A stretch of DNA of 64,000 nt, taken from Pseudomonadota bacterium. Lineage in GTDB: Bacteria > Pseudomonadota > Alphaproteobacteria > Micropepsales > Micropepsaceae. This document shows, in pieces, positions 9,029 to 17,487 of the stretch (position 1 is its first letter; every line of letters begins with the position of its first letter). The notes below the pieces were generated by a model. The model saw only the letters and a list, made by a program, of their open reading frames with translations, had not been told where the DNA came from and did not search any database. The position numbers and the translations under genes were made by a program. Location of the stretch: NCBI GenBank assembly GCA_018241025.1, contig JAFEEQ010000011.1, forward strand, positions 186,001 to 250,000. The letters run 5' to 3'.

Positions 9029-9832
9029 ATGACCTCGCACTACGAAACCTTCGCCGCGCTTCACGCCGGTCCGAAGCTGCTCGTCCTTCCCAACGCCTGG
9101 GATGCCGGCAGCGCGCGCGTGATCGAAAGCGCCGGTGCGTCCGCGATCGCGACCTCCAGCGCCGCCGTCGCCTGGGCGCATGGCTTCGCCGATGGCGAGC
9201 ATGTTCCTTTCGATCTGGTCCTCGCGACGGTCGCCGAGATCGCGGCAACCGTTTCGCTGCCTGTTTCCGCCGATATCGAAGCTGCCTATGCCGCCGACGC
9301 CGAAACCGCCGCGCGCACTGTCGGCCAGGTGATTGAAGCCGGCGCCGTCGGCATCAACATCGAAGACGGCAACGAGCCGCCTGAGCTTCTCGCCCGCAAG
9401 ATCGAGAACTTGAAGTCGGCAGCGGCGAAGGCCGGCACGCCGATCTGGGTGAACGCCCGCGTCGATGTCTATCTTCGCCGCCTCGCTGCTGCCGACGCCT
9501 ATGCCGAGACCATCCGCCGCGCCGCGCTCTATCGTGGCGCAGGCGCCAACTCCATTTTCGTTCCCGCCTTCCCGGACAATGCGCGCATCGCAGAGCTCGT
9601 GAAGGACGTCGTCGCTCCGCTCAATCTTCTCGCCTGGCCGGGGCTGCCCGATGCCGCAATACTCGAAGCGGCCGGCGTCCGCCGCCTCAGTGCCGGCTCC
9701 GGCATCGCCAAGGCCGTCCATAACGAGACCCTGCGGCTCGCCAAGGACTTCCTCGCGCGGGGCGGCTCCGAGCCGTTGGTCCAGGGTCCGCTCACCAATC
9801 CCGATCTGAACGGCATGATGCGCAAGCGCTGA
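9029..9832 (+). CDS. Isocitrate lyase/PEP mutase superfamily protein
   Basis: A 267-residue TIM-barrel protein of the PEP mutase/isocitrate lyase family. It has the N-terminal [20 protein letters not shown], the metal-site stretch VSADIEAAY (Asp), [10 protein letters not shown] (Glu/Asp) and NARVDVYL. The KKCGH-type active-site loop of isocitrate lyase is absent, which places it with phosphonomutase-like or oxaloacetate hydrolase-like members. The reaction therefore stays open: C-C or P-C bond chemistry on a 2-oxo acid. It is divergent from the transporter unit, with a 105-bp shared gap. Confidence 0.83.
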   Translation: MTSHYETFAALHAGPKLLVLPNAWDAGSARVIESAGASAIATSSAAVAWAHGFADGEHVPFDLVLATVAEIAATVSLPVSADIEAAYAADAETAARTVGQVIEAGAVGINIEDGNEPPELLARKIENLKSAAAKAGTPIWVNARVDVYLRRLAAADAYAETIRRAALYRGAGANSIFVPAFPDNARIAELVKDVVAPLNLLAWPGLPDAAILEAAGVRRLSAGSGIAKAVHNETLRLAKDFLARGGSEPLVQGPLTNPDLNGMMRKR

Positions 9833-9953
9833 GCCCCGGAATTCGACACGTCATCCCGCACGGAAAGCATTTGTTAACCGGTATCGCCGAGCGCACCTTT
9901 GCGCGGCCGGTTGCACGCCTACATTCTGCACGTCGCCTCTCATCCACGGCACG

Positions 9954-10346
9954 ATGCTCGTTCGACGCAGACATCGCCTGGTTGCCGCACAGCAGGGCCG
10001 CTGCTGGTACTGCCGGATCGCGCTGTCGGAGGCGCCCCGAACCGACACGTCGGCCACGATCGAGCACATCATCCCGCGCTGCGCCGGCGGTACGATGGCC
10101 CTGCACAACGTCGTCGCGGCATGTCAGGGCTGCAACCGTGCGCGCGGCGTAATGCTCGCCCATTCCTACCGCGACCTGGTACGCCGTCGCGGGCGCGAGA
10201 AGGCCCAGGATCTCGCCCGGCGCTGGAATATGCGGCACGCGCGCCGCGAAGGGTTGCGTCTCATCGCCTGCCGGCAGCATGCCGCGCTCATCGCCCACCT
10301 CGCCAAAGGGCAATCAAAGCTATTCACAGCCGCGACGGCCGGCTGA
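9954..10346 (+). CDS. HNH endonuclease domain protein
   Basis: A 130-residue protein with a compact HNH/zinc motif: CWYC at residues 18-21, ATIEHIIPRCAGG with the catalytic His, then HNVVAACQGCNRARG providing the second CxxC pair. This is the zinc-stabilised beta-beta-alpha nuclease core, as in McrA-like and many stand-alone HNH proteins. No other domain is visible, and no phage or restriction genes are adjacent. Its DNA target and role are unknown. The frame starts at ATG 9954 without a strong ribosome binding site. Confidence 0.8.
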   Translation: MLVRRRHRLVAAQQGRCWYCRIALSEAPRTDTSATIEHIIPRCAGGTMALHNVVAACQGCNRARGVMLAHSYRDLVRRRGREKAQDLARRWNMRHARREGLRLIACRQHAALIAHLAKGQSKLFTAATAG

Positions 10347-10399
10347 CCTCAAACTGTCGCGATTGCGGCTATGATCGTCTCCCTTGAATCGGGAGCGGC

Positions 10400-11683
10400 A
10401 TGAATCCGCAGGAAACCTATTGGAGCGTTCTGGCGCGCCTGCTCTGGCCGGCGCTGGCCGGCCTGGCGCTCGGTGCGGCTGTCGCGATCCTGTGGGACCG
10501 CGACACGCTTTATGCCGTGCTGGGCGGCGGCGTTCTGGTCGCCGCGCTGGTCACCTATCTCGCCCGCGAGGGACGTCTGCACCTTGCCGAGCAGGCGCTC
10601 GAACTCGGACAGAAGGGCGATACGCTCCTCTCGCCGATGGCGCGCGAGGTGCTGGCGCATCTTCCCGATCCGCTCATGCTTCTCGACACCAGCGGCCGCG
10701 TCCTCTTCGCCAATGCCTCGATGCACACGGTCATCGGCGTGGCGCCGGAGAACAAGCATGTCTCGCTCATGGTCCGCACGCCCCAGGTTCTGGAAGCGAT
10801 CGAATTAACCGGCGAGACCGGCGAATCCCGCGATTTCGAATTCGTCTCCCCGGTTCCCGTCACGCGGCACTACCAGGCACACACCGCGCTTCTTGCCGGT
10901 CGGCCGCCTGTCACGATGCTGGTGCTGCACGATCTCACCGCCATCAAGCGCAGCGAGCAGATGCGCGCAGATTTCGTCGCCAATGCCAGCCACGAGCTGC
11001 GCACGCCGTTGGCCGCCGTCTCCGGCTTCATCGACACGCTCAAGGGTCATGCCCGCGACGATCCGAAGGCGCGCGACCGCTTCCTCGACATCATGAGTGT
11101 CGAGGCCGGCCGCATGCGGCGCCTGATCGAGGATCTTCTGTCGCTGACCCGCATCGAGCTGAACGAGCATGTCCGCCCCTCCGGCAAGGTCTCGCTTGAG
11201 GCGATCCTGCGCGAGGCGCTGGCGGCGCTCTCGCCTCTGGCCCAGATCGACCGCATTACGCTTGAGCTCAACGCCGCACCGGGTCTGCCGCCGGTCGTCG
11301 GCGATCGCGACGAGTTGGTCCAGCTCTTCCAGAACCTGATCCACAACGCGATCAAATACGGCCGCGAGGATGGCCATGTCTGGGTCTCGGTTCAGCCTGT
11401 CGGGGCCGCCAGTGGCCGCGGCGCGCAGGCCATGCTGGCGACGACCATCAAGGACGACGGCGAGGGTATCGCCGCCGATGCCATTCCCCGCCTGACCGAG
11501 CGCTTCTACCGGGTCGATGTGAAGCGCAGCCGCGAGAAGGGCGGAACCGGGCTGGGCCTCGCCATCGTCAAGCACATCGTCAACCGCCACCAGGGCCGTT
11601 TGAGCATCGAAAGCCGCAAAGGCGAGGGCAGCACATTCACGATTCTGCTCCCTGCGACCCCGGCCGATGCGGCTGTCACATAA
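10400..11683 (+). CDS. phoR: Phosphate regulon sensor histidine kinase PhoR
   Basis: A 427-residue membrane sensor kinase. It has two N-terminal hydrophobic segments (about residues 10-31 and 37-54), a PAS region (LPDPLMLLDTSGRVLFANASM), the phospho-acceptor His at about residue 198 in NASHELRTPLA, and a HATPase domain with N, G1 and G2 boxes (NLIHNAIKYG, DDGEGI, GGTGLGLAIVK). Together with phoU and phoB downstream this fits PhoR, which phosphorylates PhoB when phosphate is low. The usual pstSCAB transporter genes are not next to it. A Pho-box-like array overlaps its stop codon. Confidence 0.92.
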   Translation: MNPQETYWSVLARLLWPALAGLALGAAVAILWDRDTLYAVLGGGVLVAALVTYLAREGRLHLAEQALELGQKGDTLLSPMAREVLAHLPDPLMLLDTSGRVLFANASMHTVIGVAPENKHVSLMVRTPQVLEAIELTGETGESRDFEFVSPVPVTRHYQAHTALLAGRPPVTMLVLHDLTAIKRSEQMRADFVANASHELRTPLAAVSGFIDTLKGHARDDPKARDRFLDIMSVEAGRMRRLIEDLLSLTRIELNEHVRPSGKVSLEAILREALAALSPLAQIDRITLELNAAPGLPPVVGDRDELVQLFQNLIHNAIKYGREDGHVWVSVQPVGAASGRGAQAMLATTIKDDGEGIAADAIPRLTERFYRVDVKRSREKGGTGLGLAIVKHIVNRHQGRLSIESRKGEGSTFTILLPATPADAAVT

Positions 11684-11705
11684 TTGTTATAAAACTGTCG
11701 CATAT
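11673..11705 (+). promoter_or_regulatory. Pho-box-like array upstream of phoU-phoB
   Basis: Three consecutive 11-bp units run from the last codons of phoR into the phoR-phoU gap: CTGTCACATAA at 11673, TTGTTATAAAA at 11684 and CTGTCGCATAT at 11695. The 7-bp CTGTCAT-like half sites at 11-bp spacing match the known PhoB direct-repeat binding mode. The first unit includes the TAA stop of phoR. It lies 63 bp before the phoU start and would allow PhoB to drive phoU-phoB on its own. Confidence 0.65.
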
Positions 11706-11767
11706 CCATGCCGCTGCCCGGCTAATCAGCGGCCTGCGCGCACGTCTCACAGAGTCGGACCTGGATA

Positions 11768-12484
11768 ATGAGCGATCACACAGTCAAAGCCTTCAGCGAA
11801 CAGCTCGACGCCCTCTCCGCGTCCATCGCCCAGATGGGCGGTCTTGCCGAGGCGCAGTTCGCCGCGGCGATCGACGCCATCGCGCGCCGTGACACCGCCG
11901 TGGCCGAGAGCGTGGTCGCCAGCGACAAGCGCCTCGACGATCTGCAGATCGAAATCGAGGATCGCGCGCTCAAGCTGCTCGCGCTGCGCCAGCCGATGGC
12001 CGTCGACCTGCGCGAAACGCTTGCCGCGATCAAGATCGCGTCGGAGCTCGAGCGCATCGGCGACCTCGCCAAGAACATCGCCAAGCGCGCCATCGTGCTC
12101 AACCGCGAGCCGCCGATCCGCCTCACCGCGTCGCTCGCCCGCATGGGCAAGGTCGCGCTCAGCCAGCTCAAGCAGGTGCTCGACGCCTATTCGGACCGCA
12201 ATGCCTCCGCCGCCGAGGCGGTGTGGCGCCAGGACGGCGAGATCGACGAGCTCTACAACAGCCTGTTCCGCGAACTTCTGACCTACATGATGGAAGATCC
12301 GCGCACGATCGGTTCTTCGACCCATCTGCTCTTCATCGCCAAGAACATCGAGCGCAGCGGCGACCACGCGACCAACATCGCCGAGGTCGTCTATCACATG
12401 GTCAAGGCCGATCATCTCTCGGCCAACCGTCCGAAGGCCGACACCACCAGCGAAACCAGCGTACCGTTCGAGAAACCCGCATGA
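11768..12484 (+). CDS. phoU: Phosphate uptake regulator PhoU
   Basis: A 238-residue all-helical protein with the two PhoU repeats. The first carries VASDKRLDDLQIEIEDRALKLLALRQPMAVDLR followed by the metal-binding ELERIGDLAKNIAKRA; the second ends with AKNIERSGDHATNIAEVV. The E-R-x-G-D motif pair marks the iron/zinc cluster sites in this family. PhoU links the Pst transporter with PhoR and keeps PhoB inactive at high phosphate. Its stop overlaps the phoB start by 4 bp (ATGA). Confidence 0.95.
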   Translation: MSDHTVKAFSEQLDALSASIAQMGGLAEAQFAAAIDAIARRDTAVAESVVASDKRLDDLQIEIEDRALKLLALRQPMAVDLRETLAAIKIASELERIGDLAKNIAKRAIVLNREPPIRLTASLARMGKVALSQLKQVLDAYSDRNASAAEAVWRQDGEIDELYNSLFRELLTYMMEDPRTIGSSTHLLFIAKNIERSGDHATNIAEVVYHMVKADHLSANRPKADTTSETSVPFEKPA

Positions 12485-13182
12485 GCCTGAAACCGACCGT
12501 TCTTGTTGCCGAAGACGAAAGCGCGCTGCTGACCTTGCTGCGCTACAATCTGGAGCGCGAGGGCTATCGCGTTCTGGAAGCCAAGGACGGCGAGGAAGCC
12601 CTGCTCGTCGCCGCCGAAGAGAAGCCCGATCTCGTCGTCCTCGACTGGATGATGCCGCAGCTCTCCGGCATCGAAGTGTGCCGCCGCCTCCGTGGCCGCC
12701 AGGAGACGCGCAACATCCCGATCGTCATGCTCACCGCGCGCGGCGAGGAAAGCGACCGCATCCGCGGCCTCGATACCGGCGCAGACGACTATCTCACCAA
12801 GCCGTTCTCGATGACCGAGCTGCTCGCCCGCCTGCGCGCCGTGATGCGCCGCATCCGGCCCAGCCTCGCGCCCGACGTCGTCGCCATCGGCGACATCGAG
12901 ATGGATCGCGCCGCGCATCGCGTGCGGCGCGCCGGCAAGGAAGTTCATCTCGGCCCGACCGAGTACAAGCTGCTCGATCACCTGATCCAGCATCCGGGCC
13001 GCGTCTTCAGCCGCGAACAGCTGCTCGACGCCGTCTGGGGTTCGGATGTCTATGTCGAAGCCCGCACGGTGGACGTCCATGTCGGCCGCCTGCGCAAGGC
13101 GCTCAACGTCGAAGGCGTGAGGGATCCGATCCGCACGGTGCGTTCCGCGGGCTACTCGCTCGACGACGCGATGGTGGCGTAA
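12481..13182 (+). CDS. phoB: Phosphate regulon response regulator PhoB
   Basis: A 233-residue OmpR/PhoB-type regulator. The receiver domain (residues 5-120) has the acidic pair ED at 11-12, the phospho-acceptor Asp55 in VVLDWMMP, a Thr in MLTARGEE and the Lys in YLTKPFS. The C-terminal winged helix (residues 135-228) ends with RTVDVHVGRLRKAL and IRTVRSAGYSL. The start ATG 12481 forms an ATGA overlap with phoU. It binds Pho boxes such as the one seen at 11673-11705. Confidence 0.95.
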   Translation: MSLKPTVLVAEDESALLTLLRYNLEREGYRVLEAKDGEEALLVAAEEKPDLVVLDWMMPQLSGIEVCRRLRGRQETRNIPIVMLTARGEESDRIRGLDTGADDYLTKPFSMTELLARLRAVMRRIRPSLAPDVVAIGDIEMDRAAHRVRRAGKEVHLGPTEYKLLDHLIQHPGRVFSREQLLDAVWGSDVYVEARTVDVHVGRLRKALNVEGVRDPIRTVRSAGYSLDDAMVA

Positions 13183-13262
13183 GGCGCCGCTAGCGTGGCG
13201 GGACCGGACGCCGCGAGCCCAGGACAGTTTCCATTCGTGCGGGGCCATGTCACCTTCGGGAC

Positions 13263-13892
13263 ATGTCCGATGCGCGCAAGGTCCGGCTTCCGCACTATCT
13301 CGTCCGAGAAGATTTTCTCGCTCCGGACACGGTCGCGGACATCCTCGATTTCGTTCTGGCAAACGAAGCTCTCCTGAAGCCGACAAAGGTCGGCAACGGC
13401 AATGTTGCAGAGCGAAACTCAGAACTCCGTAGCTCGAAGCATTTCGGCCGGCGCGGCCCCGTGCTCGCGGCGCTCGAAGCCGCAATCCGGCCGATGATCG
13501 GGGAACTGTTCGACGTCCTGCGGATGCGGCCGCTGCCGGTCACGCATATGGAGTGCGATCTCGTCGTGCACGGCGATGGCGATTTCTACAAGCGCCATGT
13601 CGACACCAAGCGCGCGGCCGACAGCGATCCGCAGGATCGCTTCCGCCTGATCACCGGCGTCTATTACCTTCATGTCCAGCCCAGGGCATTCGACGGCGGC
13701 GCGCTGCGCCTTCACGAACTCGGAACGATGCCGGGCGAAGGCGCCCACATCGACATCGCACCCCGCCACAACAGCATCGTCTTCTTCCCCTCCTGGATGC
13801 CGCACGAGGTCATGCCGGTGTGTGTGCCGTCGGGCCGCTATGCGGATTCGCGCTTCTCGATCAATTGCTGGATCCACGGACAGGTCGGCTAA
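13263..13892 (+). CDS. 2OG-Fe(II) oxygenase (prolyl 4-hydroxylase-like)
   Basis: A 209-residue double-stranded beta-helix oxygenase. The iron-binding facial triad can be placed at FYKRHVDT (HxD) and at the later His in FFPSWMPHEVMPV, with the 2-oxoglutarate-binding Arg about ten residues on in GRYADSRFSINCWIHG. GGALRLHE before the distal His is also typical of the 2OG-FeII_Oxy_3 family. The protein probably hydroxylates a protein or peptide side chain in the cytoplasm; the target is unknown. Convergent with the phosphotransferase gene, overlapping by 4 bp. Confidence 0.85.
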   Translation: MSDARKVRLPHYLVREDFLAPDTVADILDFVLANEALLKPTKVGNGNVAERNSELRSSKHFGRRGPVLAALEAAIRPMIGELFDVLRMRPLPVTHMECDLVVHGDGDFYKRHVDTKRAADSDPQDRFRLITGVYYLHVQPRAFDGGALRLHELGTMPGEGAHIDIAPRHNSIVFFPSWMPHEVMPVCVPSGRYADSRFSINCWIHGQVG

Positions 13893-14821
13893 AGCGCGAT
13901 CGTCGCCGCGATGGCGCCGCGCGCCGATTCGATCACCGAAGGATGAAGGTCCGGCCGCTGCAGAAAATCGGCCCAGGCCAGAAGGTCTGCCCGCCGCGCC
14001 AGCACGCGCCAGTCGTCGGGCAGCGTTCCACCCGCCGCGCGATAGCCGGCGCTCACGCCCTCGATGAATGCTTCGTCGGGATGATTGCGCAGCAGATTGC
14101 CGAAATCGCCATCGGGGCTGCCGCTCATCGCGAATTCCCAGTCGACAACGGCGGCGACGTCGGTGCCGCGCATCAGGATGTTCGAGCCGTTGAAGTCGCT
14201 GTGCACGAGACAGGGCGACCCCGGCCAGCGCAGCGCCGCATGATCGCGCGCCCAGCGGAGTGTCGCATCCGCAAGTGCAGCGCCGATCCGTGCCCGTCCG
14301 ATGCCGTCGGCGAGCGCCTTTCTCAGGAATCCGAGAATGAAATCCGGCCCGACATCCATGGGCGTCGGGACCAGCCTTTCGTCGAGAAAGCCGGGGTTCG
14401 CGAATGTGACGGCATGGATCGCCGCCAGCCCGTGTCCGACCGACACGCCGGCGGCCGCGCGCTCCGCATCGCTCCAGTGCATCAGCGCGACTTCGAGCCT
14501 CTCGCCGTCGATCCACTCCACCAGCGCATAGTGATACCCGCCCTGCCGACCGGCATGCAGATGGCTCGGTATCGGCACGCGGCCCGCCAGCCGCTCCGCC
14601 AGCGCGGCTTCCTTGCGCGCCTGCCCGGGATCGCGCTGGTAGAGCCGCAGCAGCACGCGCCCGCTCTCGAGCTCGACGCGCAGGTTGGTGTTCGCAAGTC
14701 CGCCATCCACCGGCGCAAAGCCGGTCATGCGCGCCCCCGGCAGCCCGGCTGCGACCATTGCCGCGACCGCGTCCGCGGTGGGTGCAAGCACCGGCACCGC
14801 GCGCGTCCAGCCGAGGCGCAT
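13889..14821 (-). CDS. Aminoglycoside phosphotransferase-like kinase (APH family)
   Basis: A 310-residue kinase-fold protein. The Brenner motif is CLVHSDFNGSNIL (catalytic Asp, Mg-binding Asn), followed by the DFG-equivalent VVDWEFAMSG. The N-lobe has LRVELESGRVLLRLY with the lysine position replaced, as is common in choline/homoserine-kinase-like members. A longer frame begins at 14935, but it would run inside the gpx gene, so ATG 14821, 5 bp after the gpx stop, is preferred. It probably phosphorylates a small alcohol; resistance is not implied. Cotranscribed with gpx. Confidence 0.8.
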   Translation of the reverse strand: MRLGWTRAVPVLAPTADAVAAMVAAGLPGARMTGFAPVDGGLANTNLRVELESGRVLLRLYQRDPGQARKEAALAERLAGRVPIPSHLHAGRQGGYHYALVEWIDGERLEVALMHWSDAERAAAGVSVGHGLAAIHAVTFANPGFLDERLVPTPMDVGPDFILGFLRKALADGIGRARIGAALADATLRWARDHAALRWPGSPCLVHSDFNGSNILMRGTDVAAVVDWEFAMSGSPDGDFGNLLRNHPDEAFIEGVSAGYRAAGGTLPDDWRVLARRADLLAWADFLQRPDLHPSVIESARGAIAATIAL

Positions 14822-14826
14822 CGCGG

Positions 14827-15306
14827 TCACAGCACCTTGGCGATGGCGCTTTCCAGATCGGCCGGCTTGGTCGTCGGCGCGAAGCGTCCGGCCACCTTGC
14901 CGGTGCGATCGACCAGGAACTTGGTGAAATTCCACTTGATGTTCTTCGTGCCGAGAATGCCGGCCTTCTCGCCCTTCAGGAACGTATAGAGCGGATGCTC
15001 GTCCTTCCCGTTGACGTCGATCTTGGCGAACATCGGAAAGCTCACGCCGTAGTTCACCTGGCAGAAGCTCTCGATCTCGTCCGCGCTGCCCGGCTCCTGC
15101 GCCCCGAACTGGTTGCAGGGAAAGCCGAGAACGACGAGCCCCTTCGCCTGGTGCTCCTGCCAGAGCTTCTCGAGCCCCTCATATTGCGGCGTGAACCCGC
15201 ATTTGCTCGCCGTGTTCACGATCAGCATCGGCTTGCCGCGATACTCGCCGAGCGAGACCTCCTTGCCCTGCAGCGTCCTGGCCGAAAAATCGTAGATGCT
15301 CGTCAT
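14827..15306 (-). CDS. gpx: Glutathione peroxidase family (thiol peroxidase)
   Basis: A 159-residue GPx. The peroxidatic Cys is in NTASKCGFTPQYEGLEKLW; the conserved Gln and Trp are in the NQFGAQEPG and WNFTKFLV blocks. A second Cys in GFPCNQFG is where the resolving Cys sits in thioredoxin-dependent bacterial GPx, so reduction by thioredoxin is likely. It removes H2O2 and lipid hydroperoxides in the cytoplasm. The frame is open upstream through a repeat, but ATG 15306 gives the standard start (MTSIYDFSARTLQGKEV). Confidence 0.93.
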   Translation of the reverse strand: MTSIYDFSARTLQGKEVSLGEYRGKPMLIVNTASKCGFTPQYEGLEKLWQEHQAKGLVVLGFPCNQFGAQEPGSADEIESFCQVNYGVSFPMFAKIDVNGKDEHPLYTFLKGEKAGILGTKNIKWNFTKFLVDRTGKVAGRFAPTTKPADLESAIAKVL

Positions 15307-15345
15307 GGTGGGCGTCTCTCGGATCGGGCTACATTTAGCAATGAT

Positions 15346-15474
15346 TGTCATCCCCGGCGAGGCGCGCGAAGCGCAGCGGGGGAAGGGGACCCAGGTGACA
15401 AGACCCGCGAAGGTCCATCCACCTGGGTCCCCTTCCCTTCGCATTGCTGGCGCAATGCTCAGCCGGGGATGACA
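15346..15474. repeat. 129-bp palindromic interspersed element
   Basis: The gap between gpx and gcrA is filled by a near-palindrome. TGTCATCCCCGGC at 15346-15358 is mirrored by its complement at 15462-15474, and an inner pair, GGAAGGGGACCCAGGTG and its complement (CACCTGGGTCCCCTTCC), folds closer to the centre. The long imperfect hairpin without coding potential is typical of small non-autonomous repeats in alphaproteobacterial genomes. It lies between two minus-strand genes and could terminate or stabilise RNA. Confidence 0.7.
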
Positions 15475-15484
15475 GCGCGGCTCT

Positions 15485-15943
15485 TCAGCCCACCATCCGT
15501 CCGCGATCACGGCGCTGCTGCTGCGGCTGGTACGCCTTGCGGGCATGCGCCTCGCAATAGGGCGAGCCGGACTTCGGATTGCGGCCGCAGAAGTGGAATT
15601 CGTCGGCGCTGGGATCGCCGATCGGCCAGCGGCACATGCGGTCGTTGATCGTCAGCACCGTCGCGTGGCTGCCGTCGTCGAAGGTCAGCGGATCTTCCTC
15701 GACCACCGGGGCCGGCGGGATATGCGTCCGCATCGTCATCTTCGGCGCGGCCGGAAGGCGCGGGCGTTCGCTACGTGACGGGCTCGCCCGGCCGGCGAGG
15801 CCGAGACGATGGACCTTGCCGATCACCGCATTGCGGGTGACGCCGCCCAGGGCGCGGGCGATCTGGCTCGCCGAAAGCCCCTCGGTCCAGAGATTCTTCA
15901 GCTGCTCGACGCGGTCGTCGGTCCAGTTGATCATTTGATTCAT
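15485..15943 (-). CDS. gcrA: GcrA-type cell cycle regulator
   Basis: A 152-residue GcrA. The N-terminal DNA-binding part reads WTDDRVEQLKNLWTEGLSASQIARALGGVTRNAVIGKVHRLGL. The C-terminal sigma-70-interacting region contains CRWPIGDP, FHFCGRNPKSGSPYCEAHARKAYQP with conserved Cys and His residues. In Caulobacter GcrA works with housekeeping RNA polymerase at promoters bearing CcrM-methylated GANTC sites. ATG 15943 is supported by AGGAG 8 bases upstream; MINW three codons later is the alternative. It is divergent from argD, with a shared 338-bp gap holding DnaA-box-like and GANTC sites. Confidence 0.95.
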   Translation of the reverse strand: MNQMINWTDDRVEQLKNLWTEGLSASQIARALGGVTRNAVIGKVHRLGLAGRASPSRSERPRLPAAPKMTMRTHIPPAPVVEEDPLTFDDGSHATVLTINDRMCRWPIGDPSADEFHFCGRNPKSGSPYCEAHARKAYQPQQQRRDRGRMVG

Positions 15944-16281
15944 AAGGGCCTCTCCTCATGGCCAAGCCACAAGATACAGTATCGCCCCCGTTAACCGGCA
16001 CAAGCATTCGCGGTCGACCGCTAGCCCTTGTCCACAGGAAGAATCACCGCCGATTATGGTTTTTCAATGATCTGGCGGGCGTCCGCGCGAGGTTTGCGCG
16101 CCGTCAGTCCGGCCTTCGATCGCCCCGACGATGTCCCGATTCGCCCGGCGGCATCACCGCCAAAGCGACGGCTGCAACCGCATTCCCCGTGGATAAGCCG
16201 TGCGAACCATGCGCATCAGCCCTTTGCTTGACCCATGCCGGAGCGCGGCGGATAACCCCCGCTCCCCGGTGGGATAGAACC
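15944..16281. promoter_or_regulatory. gcrA/argD divergent control region with DnaA-box-like and GANTC sites
   Basis: No gene is seen in these 338 bp. Two sequences one mismatch from the DnaA box TTATCCACA are present: TTGTCCACA at 16028-16036 and TTATCCACG on the opposite strand at 16188-16196. Two GANTC sites (16041-16045 GAATC; 16138-16142 GATTC) are potential CcrM targets. The GTTAAC at about 15991 could be half of a CtrA site. In Caulobacter, DnaA activates gcrA and CcrM methylation tunes GcrA targets, so this arrangement is meaningful, but occupancy is inferred. Confidence 0.5.
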
Positions 16282-17487
16282 ATGGAGAGCGCGGTGTTTC
16301 CGACTGTTTTGCCGACCTATAACCGGGCGGATGTCGCCTTCGTCCGTGGCGAAGGACCTTATGTCTTCGCCGAGGATGGCAGCCGCTATCTCGATTTCGG
16401 CGCCGGTATCGCGGTCAACGCCTTCGGCCACGCCAATCCCCGCCTCGTCGCCGCGCTGACCGCCCAGGCGAACAAGCTCTGGCACACCTCGAACCTCTAC
16501 CGCGTCCCCGGTCAGGAAGCGCTCTCGAAGAAGCTCGTCGAGAACACCTTCGCCGACACCGTCTTCTTCACCAACTCCGGCGCCGAGGCCTGCGAGTGCG
16601 CCTTCAAGATGGCGCGCCGCTATCACTTCGTCAGCGGCCATCCGGAGAAATTCCGCATCATCACCTTCACCGGCGCCTTCCACGGCCGCACGCTGGCCGG
16701 CATCGCCGCCGGCGGGCAGGAGAAATATCTCGAAGGCTTCGGCCCGAAGGTCGAAGGCTTCGACCAGGTGCCGCCGAACGATATCAAGGCCCTCGAAGCC
16801 GCGATCGGGCCCGCCACCGCCGCGCTGATGATCGAGCCGATCCAGGGCGAGGGCGGTCTCCATCCGATGACGCCGGAATTCCTCCGCGCCCTGCGCAAGC
16901 TCTGCGACGAGCACGGCCTCCTGCTGATCTTCGACGAGATCCAGTGCGGCGTCGGCCGCACCGGCACCTTCTTCGCCTATGAGCAGCTCGGCGTGACGCC
17001 CGACATCATGTGCGTCGCCAAGGGTATCGGCGGCGGCTTCCCGCTCGGCGCCTGCCTCGCCACCGCCGAAGCCGCGAAGGGCATGACCGCCGGCACCCAT
17101 GGCAGCACTTATGGCGGCAATCCGTTGGGCATGGCCGTCGGTCTCGAAGCCATCACCATGGTGCTTGAGCCCGGATTCCTCGAGCATGTCCGCACCGTCG
17201 GCTCCTATATGCGCCAGCAGCTCGCCGGCCTCATCGCCGAGCATCCCGCGGTGTTCGAGGAGCTTCGCGGCCAGGGCCTGATGCTCGGCCTCAAGCTGCA
17301 CGTGCCCAACACCGATTTCGTCGCCGCCGCGCGCAAGCACGGCCTCCTCATCGTCGGCGCGGGCGAGAATGTCGTGCGGCTCCTGCCACCGCTCATCCTC
17401 ACCGAAGACCAGGTGCGCGAGGGCGTGAAGCTCCTCTCCGACACCGCCGCGGATTTCGACGCGAACAGGAAAACGGCCGCAGCATGA
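16282..17487 (+). CDS. argD: Acetylornithine/succinyldiaminopimelate aminotransferase
   Basis: A 401-residue class-III PLP aminotransferase. Landmarks are [19 protein letters not shown] (phosphate-binding), [32 protein letters not shown] (Asp for the pyridine nitrogen), and the PLP lysine in [13 protein letters not shown]. It converts N-acetylglutamate semialdehyde to N-acetylornithine in arginine synthesis and can also serve lysine synthesis. A longer open frame begins upstream, but ATG 16282 gives the normal N-terminus ([18 protein letters not shown]). It overlaps argF by ATGA. Confidence 0.95.
   Translation: MESAVFPTVLPTYNRADVAFVRGEGPYVFAEDGSRYLDFGAGIAVNAFGHANPRLVAALTAQANKLWHTSNLYRVPGQEALSKKLVENTFADTVFFTNSGAEACECAFKMARRYHFVSGHPEKFRIITFTGAFHGRTLAGIAAGGQEKYLEGFGPKVEGFDQVPPNDIKALEAAIGPATAALMIEPIQGEGGLHPMTPEFLRALRKLCDEHGLLLIFDEIQCGVGRTGTFFAYEQLGVTPDIMCVAKGIGGGFPLGACLATAEAAKGMTAGTHGSTYGGNPLGMAVGLEAITMVLEPGFLEHVRTVGSYMRQQLAGLIAEHPAVFEELRGQGLMLGLKLHVPNTDFVAAARKHGLLIVGAGENVVRLLPPLILTEDQVREGVKLLSDTAADFDANRKTAAA

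Noticed and set aside
13553..15648. Long plus-strand frames opposite the phosphotransferase and gpx genes
   Set aside because: No recognisable domain; the opposite strand carries complete Brenner and GPx motifs.
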